From Epiperipatus broadwayi (taxonomy: Eukaryota > Onychophora > Udeonychophora > Euonychophora > Peripatidae), in contig JAQFVV010012982.1 of NCBI GenBank assembly GCA_028023455.1, positions 122,001-186,000 of the forward strand: 64,000 nt of DNA, written 5' to 3'. Shown piece by piece: positions 1-12,328 of the stretch. Position 1 is the first letter of the stretch, and each line of letters opens with the position of its first letter. The position numbers were made by a program, and so were the translations under genes. The notes under the pieces are model-generated. The model was not told the origin of the DNA. It saw nothing but the letters and a program-made list of their open reading frames with translations, and made no database searches.

Positions 1-570
1 AGGGTGTCACTAGGCTATCTGAACCTAGAAAATTTATAGAGTCATTTTATTAATATTAAAAATGTCACTGATAAAATTAGTAGATGAATGTCTAATTTCA
101 ACATTAAGACTATTTTTTCATTAACACAAAACTTGGTGATATTTTCATAAGCCTAAAGTTTGAAAATTTTTAGAATATCAAGATGCCTTTGAAATTCAAT
201 GCTTATGGTGCCCATGAAGCTATGAAGATGGTCAATTAAATAGATGTATTGGTGTCAGAATTTCTAGAAAGCAAAAATATGCCTGCAATTTTAAGTAGAT
301 CATATAGCTTTTAAAATACATTTTTTAAAAATAGTCATTCCCCTGACATTGATAATACTAAGAAAAAAAAGCTACTTTAAAAAAATATGACTTAAGAAAT
401 ATGAGAGAATGTACTAAAATTTTAAAAAGGCCAAACAGTTTAAATAAATGTGATGAAATACAAGTTATTACAGCCTTATGGAAGCCAATTATTCTTTTTT
501 TTAAAAAAATCAATTTTAATAAATCAATCAATTGTAAAACAGAAGACAAAAATTGTTATTCTACCTAATA
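1..570. other. AT-rich DNA, no recognised feature
   Basis: Short A and T runs only. No reading frame resembling a known family and no RNA-like fold were seen. Confidence 0.5.
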
Positions 571-579
571 TATATATAT

Positions 580-925
580 ATATCATTAAAAGCGAGTTAA
601 CACTTAAACTATTCCAATATCAATAACAATTAAGAATTTCAAACTGTTGTCAAGGCAGCTCCCTTTTAACAATAAAGGTAATGGTCCAATATATTTATAT
701 AGACACTAAAGGTTGCAATTTTACCACAGAGATTGAAATTATTAATTCAAAGAAGTTTAAATAAACCCTTTAAACAAGTAAATATAACTTGTTCCAAATG
801 CAGACTGATAAATAATCAATTATAACATTACAAACTGCAACTATAATTGCACCCAAAATATTACTTAAATAATAAGTGTAATAATGCTCAAGGCTAAATA
901 GGTTTTTATATACATATATGAATGG
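580..925. repeat. Interspersed repeat, copy 1 of the hairpin family seen at 39.6 kb
   Basis: Positions 595-690 match, with scattered differences, one arm and loop of the hairpin element at 39607-39762. The shared core reads AAACTGTTGTCAAGGCA, followed by a TTTTAACAATAAAGGT loop. A second shared block, CTCAAGGCTAAAT, lies at 889-901 here and at 39568-39580. The stretch between the two blocks is unique to this copy, so it may be a longer or differently deleted member. There is no coding potential. A MITE-like non-autonomous element is the likeliest reading. Confidence 0.5.
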
Positions 926-929
926 ACAT

Positions 930-1852
930 TCTTAAATTCACATGGATCACAATCACATTATTACTTAAGACAAAACAGTTCTTCATTACAGTGTTAGTCT
1001 TCATAAGGATGAATGTGATGTCATTGAAACATTGGCAATTTAAACAAAAAAACATTTTAATATCATATATCTATTGAAACGTCCATGGGATTTAGATATG
1101 TTTGTAATAAATTGTCCATTATTACAGAAGCATTGTCCATTAATAAATTTGATACTCCAATGTAAACATAATGATAACATGATGTGTAATAAATATTTTA
1201 TTTAATTAACTTTAATAACTATTTTGATCAGTACACAATTTTGTTTATTGACCATTATATAATTAATGCTAACAATGTGTGGATAAAGATGGCACTATTG
1301 ATCTTTATATTACCCATACTTTAATCTCTCTTGCCATCCTCTATCATATATAATTGATATTTTAATATAGGGCTATTTACATGTACATATTTTTAAATAC
1401 ACTCTTGAGTCTTTTAATCCATTTTGCTATTCCAACTGTTAAATTATATATGTGTGTTTACATTTTAACCAATATAGCCAGCCACTTTGACATGTACATC
1501 ATAAATCAAATTTTAGGTCATACATATTGATAGGTTATACTAGCTTGTTATGATATATATTATCAATACATTGTTCCCTTTGAATGTCTATTTGGGTCAT
1601 AGAATCATTTCTTGCTGGTAAAGTGAGAAAGGTAATTAGCCCAAAACCTTTTTTATCAGTAGTTCCTTAGTTATAAAATGACTGAAAACACCTATTAATT
1701 TAATTTTTATCGTAGAAAAAAAAACACATGAATTTTAAAAAAAATTTCTGTGTCTTCAGGCACATTCAAAATGTACATTTTTCTATGTTGTTTTTAAATA
1801 TTCAACAGGATTTTGTAATCTCTGTTTAAAGTTTTCTATAAAAATTAATTTA
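930..1852. other. AT-rich DNA, no recognised feature
   Basis: Simple AT-rich sequence with stop codons in all frames. Nothing supportable was found. Confidence 0.45.
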
Positions 1853-1980
1853 GTCAAGCGTTGGTGGCCTAGCGGTTATCATAGCGCCTTCCAATCAGCT
1901 GACGCGGGTTCGCTTCCCGGTCAACGCATTTGACATATGAAATATATATATATATTACCTATTAACAAAAAAAAAAAAAA
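1853..1980 (+). mobile_element. tRNA-Gly(UCC)-derived SINE, short type
   Basis: Positions 1858-1927 form a 70-nt cloverleaf-like body. The acceptor halves GCGTTGG and TCAACGC pair at 6 of 7 positions, the anticodon region reads CCTTCCAA as in tRNA-Gly(UCC), and the B box is GGGTTCGCTTCC. GTCAA precedes the body and TTTGACA follows it, as in the other family members, and an A-run at 1967-1980 forms the tail. There is no clear TSD here and no T-run terminator right after the body. A retroposed copy is therefore more likely than a working tRNA gene, although a decayed tRNA-Gly gene cannot be excluded. Confidence 0.75.
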
Positions 1981-3110
1981 TTATTCCACTGTTTCTTTCA
2001 AATATTGCTGTCAAATGTAGATCAGTCCAAATTATCTAACAACATTTTTTACATTTTTGACAATTTATTTTAGTTTAATCACAATGGCATTAACAAATAT
2101 AATCAGTGTAATCCAAATTCAGTATGCATTATTGCCTTTTAATATGTATTTTAATCCTAGAAACACCCAGCTTATAAAACAAAACAAAAAAATAGCATAA
2201 AACTTTCTCAAAAATAATTGTCAAAAAGTGTCCTGAATTATGAGATAGCAGATAGATAAATATAATTTTTATTATAAATGTACAAAATAAGAATATTATG
2301 TAAAAATCTGATTAAAAATCAATATTTTGAATAATGAAATCTTTAATACATAAACTTCCCAATCTTTCAAGTATTGCTGGTATAATTGAATAAGTAGATC
2401 ATCTAAGGCCTAATTTTTTACATAAACAACCAGTATCAAATATTGTTAAACTTGATTGACGTTTATTTTCTATTAAAAGAAAACAGTAAAGAATTTGAAT
2501 TAATTTGTGTGCTGGGGATAAATAAATATAGCTCTTTGGTAAGGAATATAAGTTTTTTTTGTATTTTGTGAGACACATGACAGTCTTTATCTATAGTATG
2601 CATCGTCCTCTTCCTGATAAAGCAAGAAAATTAAATCGCCTAAAACCTTTTCGAAAATTGTGCTATATGTGAGGGAAAACAAACAAATTAAACTTGATTT
2701 ATTAGTTCCCGAGTTATGAGATAACGGACAGACAGATTTCATTTTATGTATATTAAAGTTATATAAGGGATTCAAACTAAGACTTTCATACGACCCTCAA
2801 CCCTTATATTACATTATATATGTCCAGGTGTGTGTAAGCCTGTACAGTGTATTAATTTGTATATTAAAGTTATAAATCAATGTAGTTCTTTTATAAGTAA
2901 AAACTAGTATATTATTCACATAGAAGATTAGCACAATTTTAATTTGCCCCCCCCCCTTTAAAAAATAGATTCAATTTATTTAAATGCAAAAAAAAGAAAA
3001 AACAACAGAAAGAGAGAGAGATGGCAGTCCCATACTATATTGATGTTTATGATACTTTTAGTAGATATAAAGATACTAAAAAGAAAAAAATATGTAAAAA
3101 CTTAATGGAC
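1981..3110. other. AT-rich DNA with weak repeat traces
   Basis: Blocks near 2217-2255 and 2700-2740 share a GAGTTATGAGATAACGGA-like motif followed by CAGACAGA or a variant. This looks like an old interspersed repeat, but its boundaries are not visible. A C-run lies at 2947-2956. No genes were seen. Confidence 0.35.
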
Positions 3111-3120
3111 TTGAATAATT

Positions 3121-3356
3121 GGTAGAGTGAGAGGATTGTAACCTATCTATTAAATTTTGAGGAACTGCTATCTTAATATAGACTGAGCACTGATTGTATA
3201 TATGTGTGGGCGATTATGATCTGGCTCAACTGATGAGTGCTGGTTCTGCACCTTGTATCTTTTTTTGCATTGTGGGGTCATGTGTATCAGTTGGTTCAGA
3301 TAGAGTGGAGGATAAATAGACTGTAAAATCCTGAGTTCAAATCATTCTATTTACAT
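3121..3356 (+). repeat. tRNA-like interspersed repeat, copy of the family at 23 kb
   Basis: The segment aligns along its length with 23231-23488. Shared blocks are GAGCACTGATTGTATATATG, CAACTGATGAGTGCTGGTTC and, near the end, GAGGATAAATAGACTG followed by CCTGAGTTCAAATC. That last block is a pol III B-box-like sequence, and TCAGTTGGTTCAGATAGAG upstream resembles an A box, so the right part looks tRNA-derived. A tRNA-like part at the end rather than the start is unusual for a SINE. The element may really read in another order or be composite. No TSD was found for this copy. Confidence 0.55.
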
Positions 3357-5040
3357 TTAGTACAATTATAATATGTATCATATTTTTTTCAGTATGTCTC
3401 TTCTCTCTCACTTCTGCCGCTTTCTTCATTATTCTCTCTAGTTAACAGTTTTATTTATTCCTGGAAAAGTATCTGAATATATTTTACCATATCTCATATG
3501 TCATTGAAAATTTTATATTTCATATTGTTAAAAAAGTTTTATTTGATAGTCTATTTCAAATTGTTATAAAAAAAAACTTATCATATTCTTGGTCCATTTT
3601 TTAAAAATCATACTACATTTTTGTTGCCTAACATCATATCAAATATAGTTTACTATAAAGTTTTTACTACTTGAATTAGGATTTGTAGAATGGAATCATT
3701 TGATATATTTTGATATTTAATTGTAGAATTCGCTCTTCTTTTTTTTAATACAATAAAAAAAAAAAGATTTAATCTCTTATTTGAATTAACTCGAGTACAA
3801 TTTTGTGTAATAAGTTGAAGATAAATATAAAGTATGTATGTAATTTAAACAGAAGAGATTTATCCCTTAAGCACATGCACTGTAATATTTGTTATAATAG
3901 CAGTTTAGTGTCTGTAAATCCCTTCTATTTGAATTACATAGATTTCTGTGCTAGTAAATAAAATTGAATATTAAGTATGTATGCTTTTTTGGAAATTTTT
4001 GAATATTCATTAAAATATTAATACTGCTTTGATTATCCTCGCTTATTATTTCTTTAATTGTTTTGTAATGTACGTTATATAGATTTAAGAGATTTTATTA
4101 AGTTTCTAAGGTCTTTGTATTCTGTTACTAAACCTTAGAAGAAAAATCATCTGGCTTTTGGCATTTTAGTTATTCTATCTATACTGGGATGATTGAATAA
4201 AAATGCTTAGACGTGCTTTATTTTTAATTCACAAAAATATATATTCCTCATTTAAAAAGGGCAAGTTGAAATTGGCCTGCCAATTGAAAAGATTGCCCAT
4301 CCTTAATGATTAGGAGTAAATTAATTAAATGTTTGATCAAATATAGCAGGCTATTTTCTAAATTGATAATTGTGCATGGTCCATAAATGATATTATAAAT
4401 ATTCAAATGGCCCATAGCAGAAAAAAAGGGTTTCCACACCAACATTATTTTGTCTGCTATTTTTCTATTTAAAATTATTTCTGTAATATTAAAAATGCCT
4501 TATTTTATATAGCTGATTGTTTTATTCATTTTGTTACCGCAGTTTATGAATCTAATATTTAATGTTATTATTTTTAGATATGATTGCATGATGACATTAG
4601 TGATTTTAATTTGTTAATGATTCACTTTATGTTGCAATTTTTTCTACTGTCTTGATATTGTTTATAAGTATATAATTTTTTTGTATCTTTTTGAAAAAAC
4701 AACTTACAGATTGATCATTTTGATTGACAATGCTTTGCATTCTTAATGGCAAAGAATGCACCCTTAATATCATGTTTATCTCATGATTATGTTTATTTTC
4801 TAGTTATATATTTTATGTTATAATTACAATTTGCTGGAGTAATATTTGCTATACATTGTTTGTTTTTTTCATACCAAACTCATTTTGTCATATTAGAAGT
4901 GAAATGTTAGTAAAAGTGTAAAATCTGTACTTTTTAATATGTCTTGGCACATTTCCAAATCAATAAAATCAGTTTCGATTAGTATTCATGAGGTTGGATT
5001 ATTGAGGCTTCCATACAAGCCAGCTTTTTGCTTTTGAATT
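3357..5040. other. AT-rich DNA, no recognised feature
   Basis: Long AT-rich stretch with A/T homopolymers. No coding or RNA features could be supported. Confidence 0.45.
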
Positions 5041-5043
5041 AGC

Positions 5044-5310
5044 TCATGAACAAAAATGATTTGCCCTATCAAATTTATTGCACTTAAGGTGGGCATCAGT
5101 CTTACAATTTGCAGTTGTGTGATCACTTCTATTACATTTAAAGTAGAAGGTTGTTTTTAAGAATTCTTTTGATGGCATCTGATTCTCAATTATTTTATAC
5201 TGGATTTGATCTACCGGTATTTCTTTTTCCATCTTTAATATGATTCTCCTGGAATCGAGGGAGATATGGTAAAGTATATTAGGGGTTACTTTTTTCTTTA
5301 ATTAATTTTA
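5044..5310 (-). pseudogene. Fragment of LINE gag-like region with CCHC zinc knuckle
   Basis: Read on the minus strand, this encodes a piece about 60-75 residues long that parallels the gag-like part of the LINE at 12.3 kb. Both have an Ile/Leu-Lys-Met stretch, then the IPVDQIQYKI block (IPHKI in the LINE), then a knuckle (FKCNRSDHTTANC) and a second Cys cluster (KCNKFDRANHFC). In the complete LINE the matching knuckle binds nucleic acid in the ribonucleoprotein particle. No endonuclease or reverse transcriptase sequence flanks it, so it is an isolated, diverged relic. The reading frame is interrupted upstream of about 5235 and resumes in another frame. Confidence 0.7.
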
Positions 5311-8067
5311 CAAATGGTTATATTTCATTTTTCGAGAATTTGTCATCTAAACTTGAAGAGAGTGTGAAACTCACCTATATATTAAAGAATTAGATTCCTA
5401 TTGTTACAAGATATATATATTTTTCTGAATACTTCCTTAAATAAATTTTCTGTTAATTCCTTTGGGCTTTGTTTTATCATTCAATTGCAATAAAACTTCT
5501 TGAAGAAAATGTTACTCTATGTTTGATTGTATCTATTAGATTAAATTTATTTAATAGAATAAGATAGTCTGAAAGATTAGGCTTAAAACATACTGACAGT
5601 CTTTATCATCTGCTTGTACAATTAAACTAAAAATTGGAGGAATTCAGTGATATACTTTGTTGGAATATTTTATCCCAATATTGTTCCAAAAAGGCTTTGT
5701 TGTACCTTTTAAATCTGACATTTTTTCATTACTTTAAAAAAATTAAATGCACAATTAATTTCACTATTTTTTTGTTAATTCCTGAAATAGGCCTACATAT
5801 AATTTGAGAGTGATGCTGTGGGTTTCCAATGACACATTTGATTTTCAATTTATCACTACATTTAAACTTACCTTTCCTACAAATCTCATTTATTGTGTGA
5901 TTAGTATGTTAATTACTGTGTTGTTTAAGTTGGATTTACTTAAGTATTTCTATTTGTATCATTGGCTTTGATCTGTTTCAAATTTTTTTCTAAGTAAAAT
6001 GATCATGGAGTCTTTACAATCTGTCAATTCAATGACTTAATTTTTTTGATTCTATAGTGCTTACTCTCATTGTTATTTTTTGTTAGGTTTTTCTATGATG
6101 ATGCTGGCTTTTATGTCTTGATTTTTACTGCTTTTTTACTATTTGTCATCTAGAGTTTTAAATATTATTTGGTTTTAAATGGCAGATGCTTGTAATGATT
6201 AAATACATCTATAAATCTGTATATAATATAATAAAGAAGCCTAAGTACTATTTGTAAAAAAGGTAGATTCTATAAATGAATAAACTATTCAATAAAAATC
6301 AATATAAACAAAGATGATGCCTAATTGGTACAGTATAAAGCAACAATAAATTAAGCAAATTAATCAAATATTTTAATAAAGATTTTTATTAAGCAAAAAT
6401 TTACAACAACACAGTAATCCACGTGATTTCCAATACTAAATAAAAAGATATTTTTTTCAAGATAGAAGAATCCAATTAACTGCAAAAATAAATGTTTGGT
6501 TAATGTAAATCATTAATTATAATAAAAGTAAATATGCTTGGATGCTGTGTTAAGACAAGTTTATAATGTGCTTTGAATCAAGCTTAGCATTTATGAAGCC
6601 TACTTATGACCTCATATTCATAGCACTGTGAGTTAAGTGGGAAGGTGGATATATATATGCAATAGATTTATTCAAAAGTATTCAAATTATATGGTCCATT
6701 TTTATAGGGGGAAGCAAGATTTCTTCTTATTTATGAAATTGGGATTGTTGTCTGATTCTACTAAACAATCTTTATCATGGGTTTCAACTTGGAACTCATT
6801 GAATAAATAACAGTGCTATATCCCAGTGAAGTAAAGTTATAAGGTGATTATCATGGGCAAGTTATTACAACAAAACCTGCATCTGTTTTAATACCATAAA
6901 TATATGAAATGTGGTTTCATCTCTTGCAAACACATGTATATACAATTTTTTTTAAATATAGTTTTTGTCATTTAAATTATCTAAGTTATTATTTTCTTTG
7001 TGTGATAATTTCTTTCTTTTTTCCATCTTGCTGAACCACTGAGTCTTACATTAGCTGGCAATAAATTGAGAGTATAAAAACACTAATTTAGCTCAATATT
7101 CTGAAAAATACATATTCAAGAACAAAAATCAAAAACTTTATAAAATCCTATGAGTATTTACTGATACTTAAGTCCATGTACAGAAAGATTTTTAATCATG
7201 TATAAACCTTCAGCATCATATGTGTCTGGGCATTGGATTATATATTGGTGAAAAGAACACAAAGGAAATTGCAAGTGCATATTGCATAATAATAATAAAT
7301 AAGCGAGCTGCATTTAAGCAAAACATAATGCTATTTTCTAGGAAGTGTCAAACATTGTCTTGTCTTTTGTTAGTATTGCCATCACTAATATTACTAATGG
7401 ATGTTTTGTTATTATTTGTAAGGGCAATTATTATATTAATAATTATATTATATTATTATATTGGTGATGTTCAATGTAGAGATGCATCATTGATTAGCTA
7501 TCTGAATTTGATTTAAATCCGTCAATGCAAACTATAAAATATTAGAAGTTAAAACAGAAGTATTATTACTGTATGAAAAAGAAATAATATTTTTGTCAGA
7601 AAATATCTCATTTATCTACATAGATTAAATTGTTAATTAAACATTTGGATATGGCTGTGAGTCAATTAAAAGTTGAAGATCGGATATAAAATGAGCTGCC
7701 TGATATACAGAGTTAGTATGCCATTAGCAACAAGACCATTAATGCAAAGATGATTTATTTTGTCAGTTTTATCCTATATGGCACAAATGCAGGGATTATA
7801 ATCTCAAATAATATTAATTTTTTCTTTACTTGTATATGTAATTTTTTTGTATACGCATGTGCATATGCTTTATGAAGAGGTTTTTATTTCTTTGCTTTAT
7901 TTGGCTGAGTGCACTTTGGGTGATATAAACAATTCTTTATTTTAAAGGGGTTCATAAAAATAAATGCTGATGAAAATCTGAATTGAACACATTTTTTGTT
8001 CTTTCTATACATACAGAATATATCAGTAATATATGGTAAAAAAATGAGCTTTGATAATTCCGATATG
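5311..8067. other. AT-rich DNA, no recognised gene
   Basis: About 2.7 kb of AT-rich sequence. A 98-codon open frame at 7220-7516 has a low-complexity Ile/Leu-rich composition and no family resemblance, and is probably chance. Nothing else is supportable. Confidence 0.45.
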
Positions 8068-8083
8068 TTTTAAATGATTATTT

Positions 8084-8182
8084 TTTCATGTGTCATAGCA
8101 TCAGCCGAGAAGTGAACCCGCTAACCCGGGACAACTGCTTGTAAAGCAGCTGTCGTTGACCTCTTGCCCACCAATGCTTGAC
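8084..8182 (-). mobile_element. tRNA-Gly-derived SINE, long type, with 16-bp TSD
   Basis: On the minus strand the body runs from GTCAAGCATTGG to GCTGATGCTATGACA, followed by a short A-rich tail. An anticodon-like hairpin reads GCTGC-TTTACAA-GCAGT. The T arm carries a duplicated half (CGGGTTAG then CGGGTTC), which separates this long type from the 70-nt copies. It is flanked by TTTAAATGATTATTTT at 8068-8083 and 8183-8198, a perfect 16-bp target duplication that shows retroposition. The internal A and B boxes imply pol III transcription. Mobilisation presumably used a LINE in trans. Confidence 0.85.
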
Positions 8183-8198
8183 TTTAAATGATTATTTT

Positions 8199-9454
8199 CT
8201 ATCTACTTTTACTCCTATCATATGCAAATATATTCTAAATTGTGTCAGTACGATATATATATAGGATATATATTGGTGTGTATTTATATGTTTGAAGTTA
8301 AACTTATTGGATATGTTTTCCAGTTGACACAAGTGTTTTTTTAAAAAAATAATAATAGTTCATAAAATTTATGTAAATAGCAGATTATCATCATCAAGAT
8401 GTAAAGGATAGACCAAAATTAAAATACTGATCAAAAACAGACATTTTTTACACCATATGATCTGATCAATACTACATAATACTTTTGGCTATCCTGTATA
8501 GAGATAAATTTAAGATGCAATAATGAATAATATTTCTGTAGTATAACTTTCACTACACCACTATTGGATAATTTCTAGTCTAATGAATGACTAATAAAAG
8601 TTATTGTAATTTAAGATACATTTTGGAAATCATTTTTTTGAAATAAATTTATATTAACATAGAAATGTCAAATTTCAGGCCAATTTTACAGAAGATTCCT
8701 GGTTTATTTCCGAATCTGAAAAAAGACTTTAATATTCTCATGTTGAATGCTTAGTGCTTGAAGAGATTTCCTCATTTGTAAAATCATTTCACATCAAATA
8801 ACAATGATGCTTTTGACAGAAAGAAATGGAAGTTATCAAAGATCAGATTATAATGGGTAGTGTTTCATTTAAACTTTTTATAGTTGACAGACTTATGCGT
8901 GTAAATATAATTTTTTAAAAAAAAAACGAAACTAATTTATATAAGCATTCGCAGTGCAACATTATTAAGTCATACATACAGTAATATAAACATAATAAGT
9001 TATAAACTAAAATATATATATAATAAATTATTTAGTATAAATTAAATAATTTTTAGTTAACCTTAGTTTTTGTTGCAATATTTTATTGCTTATTATTGGT
9101 TCAGTTTTGGAAACGTGATTTATTTTTAGTCATTTTGAACTTAGCTTAAACGTGAAAGTGCTTATTAAAAAGATATCTTTTTGGAGCTAATTTTACTGCC
9201 AGAAAACAGACGACGAAGTTCACTAATGCATTTTAAATTTCACGATATTATCAGTGGGTCGAAAGTAAAAATATCCATTGAGTTATTTTTAGTTTATGTA
9301 TTTATTTTAGTTAATCTCACAGAATGGCTGTTGAATACTGACTTTCTAAACGTAATTAATTTATATGCACACATTTTTTTAATTTATATTTCACTTACTT
9401 ATAACTGCTTTAGTTACTGTCCACGAAGCATAAGCAAATTCAGATTTTCAGAAA
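8199..9454. other. AT-rich DNA, no recognised gene
   Basis: No supportable feature. An open frame at 9181-9486 runs into the SINE's T-run and has no family resemblance. Confidence 0.4.
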
Positions 9455-9470
9455 AGATGAGTAATTTCTT

Positions 9471-9582
9471 TTTTTTTTTTTATTAAATGTCATAGCATTG
9501 GCCGGGACGCGAATCCGCAACCCGGGCAACTGCCTGAAAGTGCAAGGCAGTCGCGCTGACCTCTCGACCACCAATGCAAGAC
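9471..9582 (-). mobile_element. tRNA-Gly-derived SINE, long type, with 16-bp TSD
   Basis: On the minus strand the acceptor halves GCATTGG and CCAATGC pair at all 7 positions, and a D-stem-like GTCG/CGAC follows. The anticodon-like arm has the stem TGCCT/AGGCA. The T arm is expanded as in the copies at 8.1 and 28.7 kb. The 3' part is CTATGACATTTAATA followed by an A tail (the T-run at 9471-9481). The duplicated target AGATGAGTAATTTCTT is at 9455-9470 and 9583-9598. It is the best preserved long-type copy, because its acceptor stem is still perfect. Confidence 0.88.
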
Positions 9583-9598
9583 AGATGAGTAATTTCTT

Positions 9599-11358
9599 AA
9601 CTTTCATATTTTGAAATTCCTCTCTTATTAACATGTTCTTCTTTTTAAAATCTAAAAAAATGCTATTACTAATGTCATTATATCATGCATGTTATTCTTG
9701 GACCATGCTTGTGTTCTTATAACATAAATTGTCAAACATAGGCATATTTTCAATATAAATTTTTTCTTCAAAAAGATTTTCTTTATTCTCCAATATTCAT
9801 TGACTAAGTATTCAATATTCTAATATTCCATGAATTAATATTTATGTAACATATCTTTCATTGACATGGGTTGTTTTGAAGTCATTCTCAATAACAGTGT
9901 TATCTGTAAAGCAATGTACCATTTACTTGACCTGTAAATATATGAGATAGAATAAAATCAAAATTCAATCTCGATATTATCAATTGTCATTGAATCCAGT
10001 GTTAATTCTTGGTTCAATTAGACATACTTTGAACTATTTAAATTATTGAAACTAGTAAGACTTTTGATAATTTAGTATATGACAGTACTATTTGATTTAA
10101 ATCAGGTTTAGGAATTTGACATAATTTTTGATAAACTCAATTTTTCAGATTTACAGTGGCTTTATTATATGGGATTTTTCAAGTTCTTTCTTTATTATTT
10201 AAAACCATCCCTAAAAATTAGAGAAAAATTATATATTATTCTAGCAACTGTTTGATAATGTTATATTGCTTCCACTACATGTTTGCTTTAATTAGCTCAC
10301 CATCTACTGGATTGTTTTATCAATTATCCATAATTGTCTAAAGTAAAAAGTTAACATTCACTGCAATGAATGCACTGTTTTCATTAATGTCCATAAACAT
10401 GGATCAGAAAATGTTTGTATGGATTATCTTTACAATGATTAAATATTATTTACTACTTAAGTTACCACTTTCACCATGTAGCCCAAAGTTTTAAAGCAGA
10501 CATACTTTTTTGGGGGAAGTTATATATTTCAAAAGCATAAACTTACAGAGTAGGTTATAGTGACAAGACAAGCTATTATCTTATCACCCACATCTACTTT
10601 TAATAGCTGAGAAATACAGGACTAAAGAACTAAATGAATATTTCATTATTTTTGCAACACAATTGAGTTTTAATGGCTGCAAAAGACTTAGAAAAAAAAC
10701 TATGTGTAAAATGATAGGCTGTTATAATTAAGTTTACTGAAATCATATTAAAAAGAGAAGCTGTGGATTGAAAAAAAAATAAAGTTAACGTAGAGATATG
10801 TTCATTCTGCAGTGAATTGATAATAGTTGAAAATTATAATGATGATGAATTATGAATTGACAAGAAAAACTATAGAAGAAAACATTTTTTTTTGAAAGGT
10901 GTTTGATTTGTCAATCATACAGTTCCTTGATAGTGTCTAAAATTAGTTGGTTGTCAATCACAGTTTATACTTATTATATAACTTATACCTAAATGTGATG
11001 GAAAGAAAAAACTACTATTATAAATGAAAACCCTGAGAACAAATGAAAAACATTGCAAGACAAATTCCTCACCTATGGATTTTTTTAAAGGAGCTCTGAA
11101 AACAACACCTTACTTATCAGATTTGCCATATGTGTTGGCTGATGAATATTTGAAATAATTTCATCTTTGTTCTATACTATAACAAAGAATAATTAGGTAC
11201 TCATTTCCCAATTAATATTTGCTAATTAGGTAATGTGGCCAATAATTATTACAGGAATCTTCAAATTAGGATTACTATTGAGTACTATTTAGGTAGATCT
11301 GTTAATAAGAAGGCATAGACAATTTTTGATGGATTTATTTGCCACATCTTGACACATC
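9599..11358. other. AT-rich DNA, no recognised feature
   Basis: Unique-looking AT-rich DNA. No coding or RNA feature could be supported. Confidence 0.45.
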
Positions 11359-11480
11359 TGGTTTATTGATGATATACTTTGAGTTATTAAAATATTCTAG
11401 AATTACTGAAAGTTTTAACTGGTTTATTGATGATATACTTTGAGTTATTAAAATATTCTAGAATTACTGAAAGTTTTAAC
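11359..11480. repeat. Perfect 61-bp tandem duplication
   Basis: Unit 1 (11359-11419) and unit 2 (11420-11480) are identical from TGGTTTATTGATG to AAAGTTTTAAC. Identity over 61 bp suggests a recent replication-slippage or repair duplication, or an assembly artefact. Confidence 0.9.
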
Positions 11481-12113
11481 AGAATTATAAAATATTGGAT
11501 TATTCTGCCAAATAAATCCTCCAGGTGGCACTTTGCCAATAAAAAAAAAATCTTTATACAACTAAATTATAGTAGAAATTTTAAATGCAAAAATAGATTC
11601 ATCCAAAATAAAATAATCTCCATAAACTAATCATTGACAAATTATAAAATAAATTAAAACTATATGTTATATTATTTTCTTTAATCAAGCATTTAAATCT
11701 AAAATTATCTATACAATTCTTGTTGATCTTATAGTTTACTACCAGTGTGAAATTACTAAGAAAACTCCATTTTGTTTGACTGCTATGAAGTTGCCAAATA
11801 AATGAGAGGATTTTAACTTGAAATGTCCAAAGCTTTTTGTTGACATCACACATAAACATATTTGTTATTTTATGCTTCACATTTATTTCTCAGGAGATTG
11901 GTCTCCAAGTATTCATATTCTGTCAAAGTTCTTAGTGAAGTATATTAAGATTAAGTAATTGAAATATATTCCATTACCATAAATAGAAATATCCCACACA
12001 TAATTATTTTCACTTCATTTCTGTTTATTCAGAAAACTCTGGTAAGGTGTCACCAATCTAAACTATAGTGCAGTTAAAACTCTTTCAAGTAGCTTTTAAC
12101 AACCAAAAGCACT
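11481..12113. other. AT-rich DNA, no recognised feature
   Basis: Open frames on both strands in this interval have no family resemblance and are taken as chance. Confidence 0.4.
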
Positions 12114-12260
12114 TATATTTAATTAGCTGGAAGGTGCAATATAACAACTATCAACTTGATAATGTCAATGATGATATGTCAGAACCCTTTAAAAATGCAT
12201 TATAAAATCACTACCACCTATATTCGATTAGCTGGAAGGTTCAATATAACAATAACCACT
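12114..12260. repeat. Diverged local tandem repeat that hosts the LINE insertion
   Basis: Two adjacent units begin with ATTAGCTGGAAGGT (12122 and 12228), and each continues into CAATATAACAA. The first unit goes on to AATGTCAATGATGATATGTC. The second is cut by the LINE after 12260 and resumes at 17258 with AATGTCAATGATGATGTGC. The LINE therefore landed inside the second of two roughly 100-bp repeat units. Confidence 0.7.
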
Positions 12261-12328
12261 ACTTCCGGTGAGTAATGGCGTCCGCCTGTTTGCTTTCGTT
12301 TCTTCCCTGAAGTTGTCCAGGTTGGTAA

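Noticed and set aside
1858-1928. Functional tRNA-Gly gene
   Set aside because: Acceptor mismatch, altered anticodon stem, no immediate T-run terminator, and a poly-A tail plus family-specific flanks point to a retroposed copy.
3221-3250. CTGATGAG in the 3.1-kb and 23-kb repeats as a possible hammerhead core
   Set aside because: No GAAA partner or stem at the required distance in either copy.
7220-7516. 98-codon open frame, Ile/Leu-rich
   Set aside because: Low-complexity composition typical of random AT-rich DNA, with no motif and no supporting context.
9181-9486. 101-codon open frame
   Set aside because: Runs into the A tail (T-run) of a SINE insertion and has no family resemblance.
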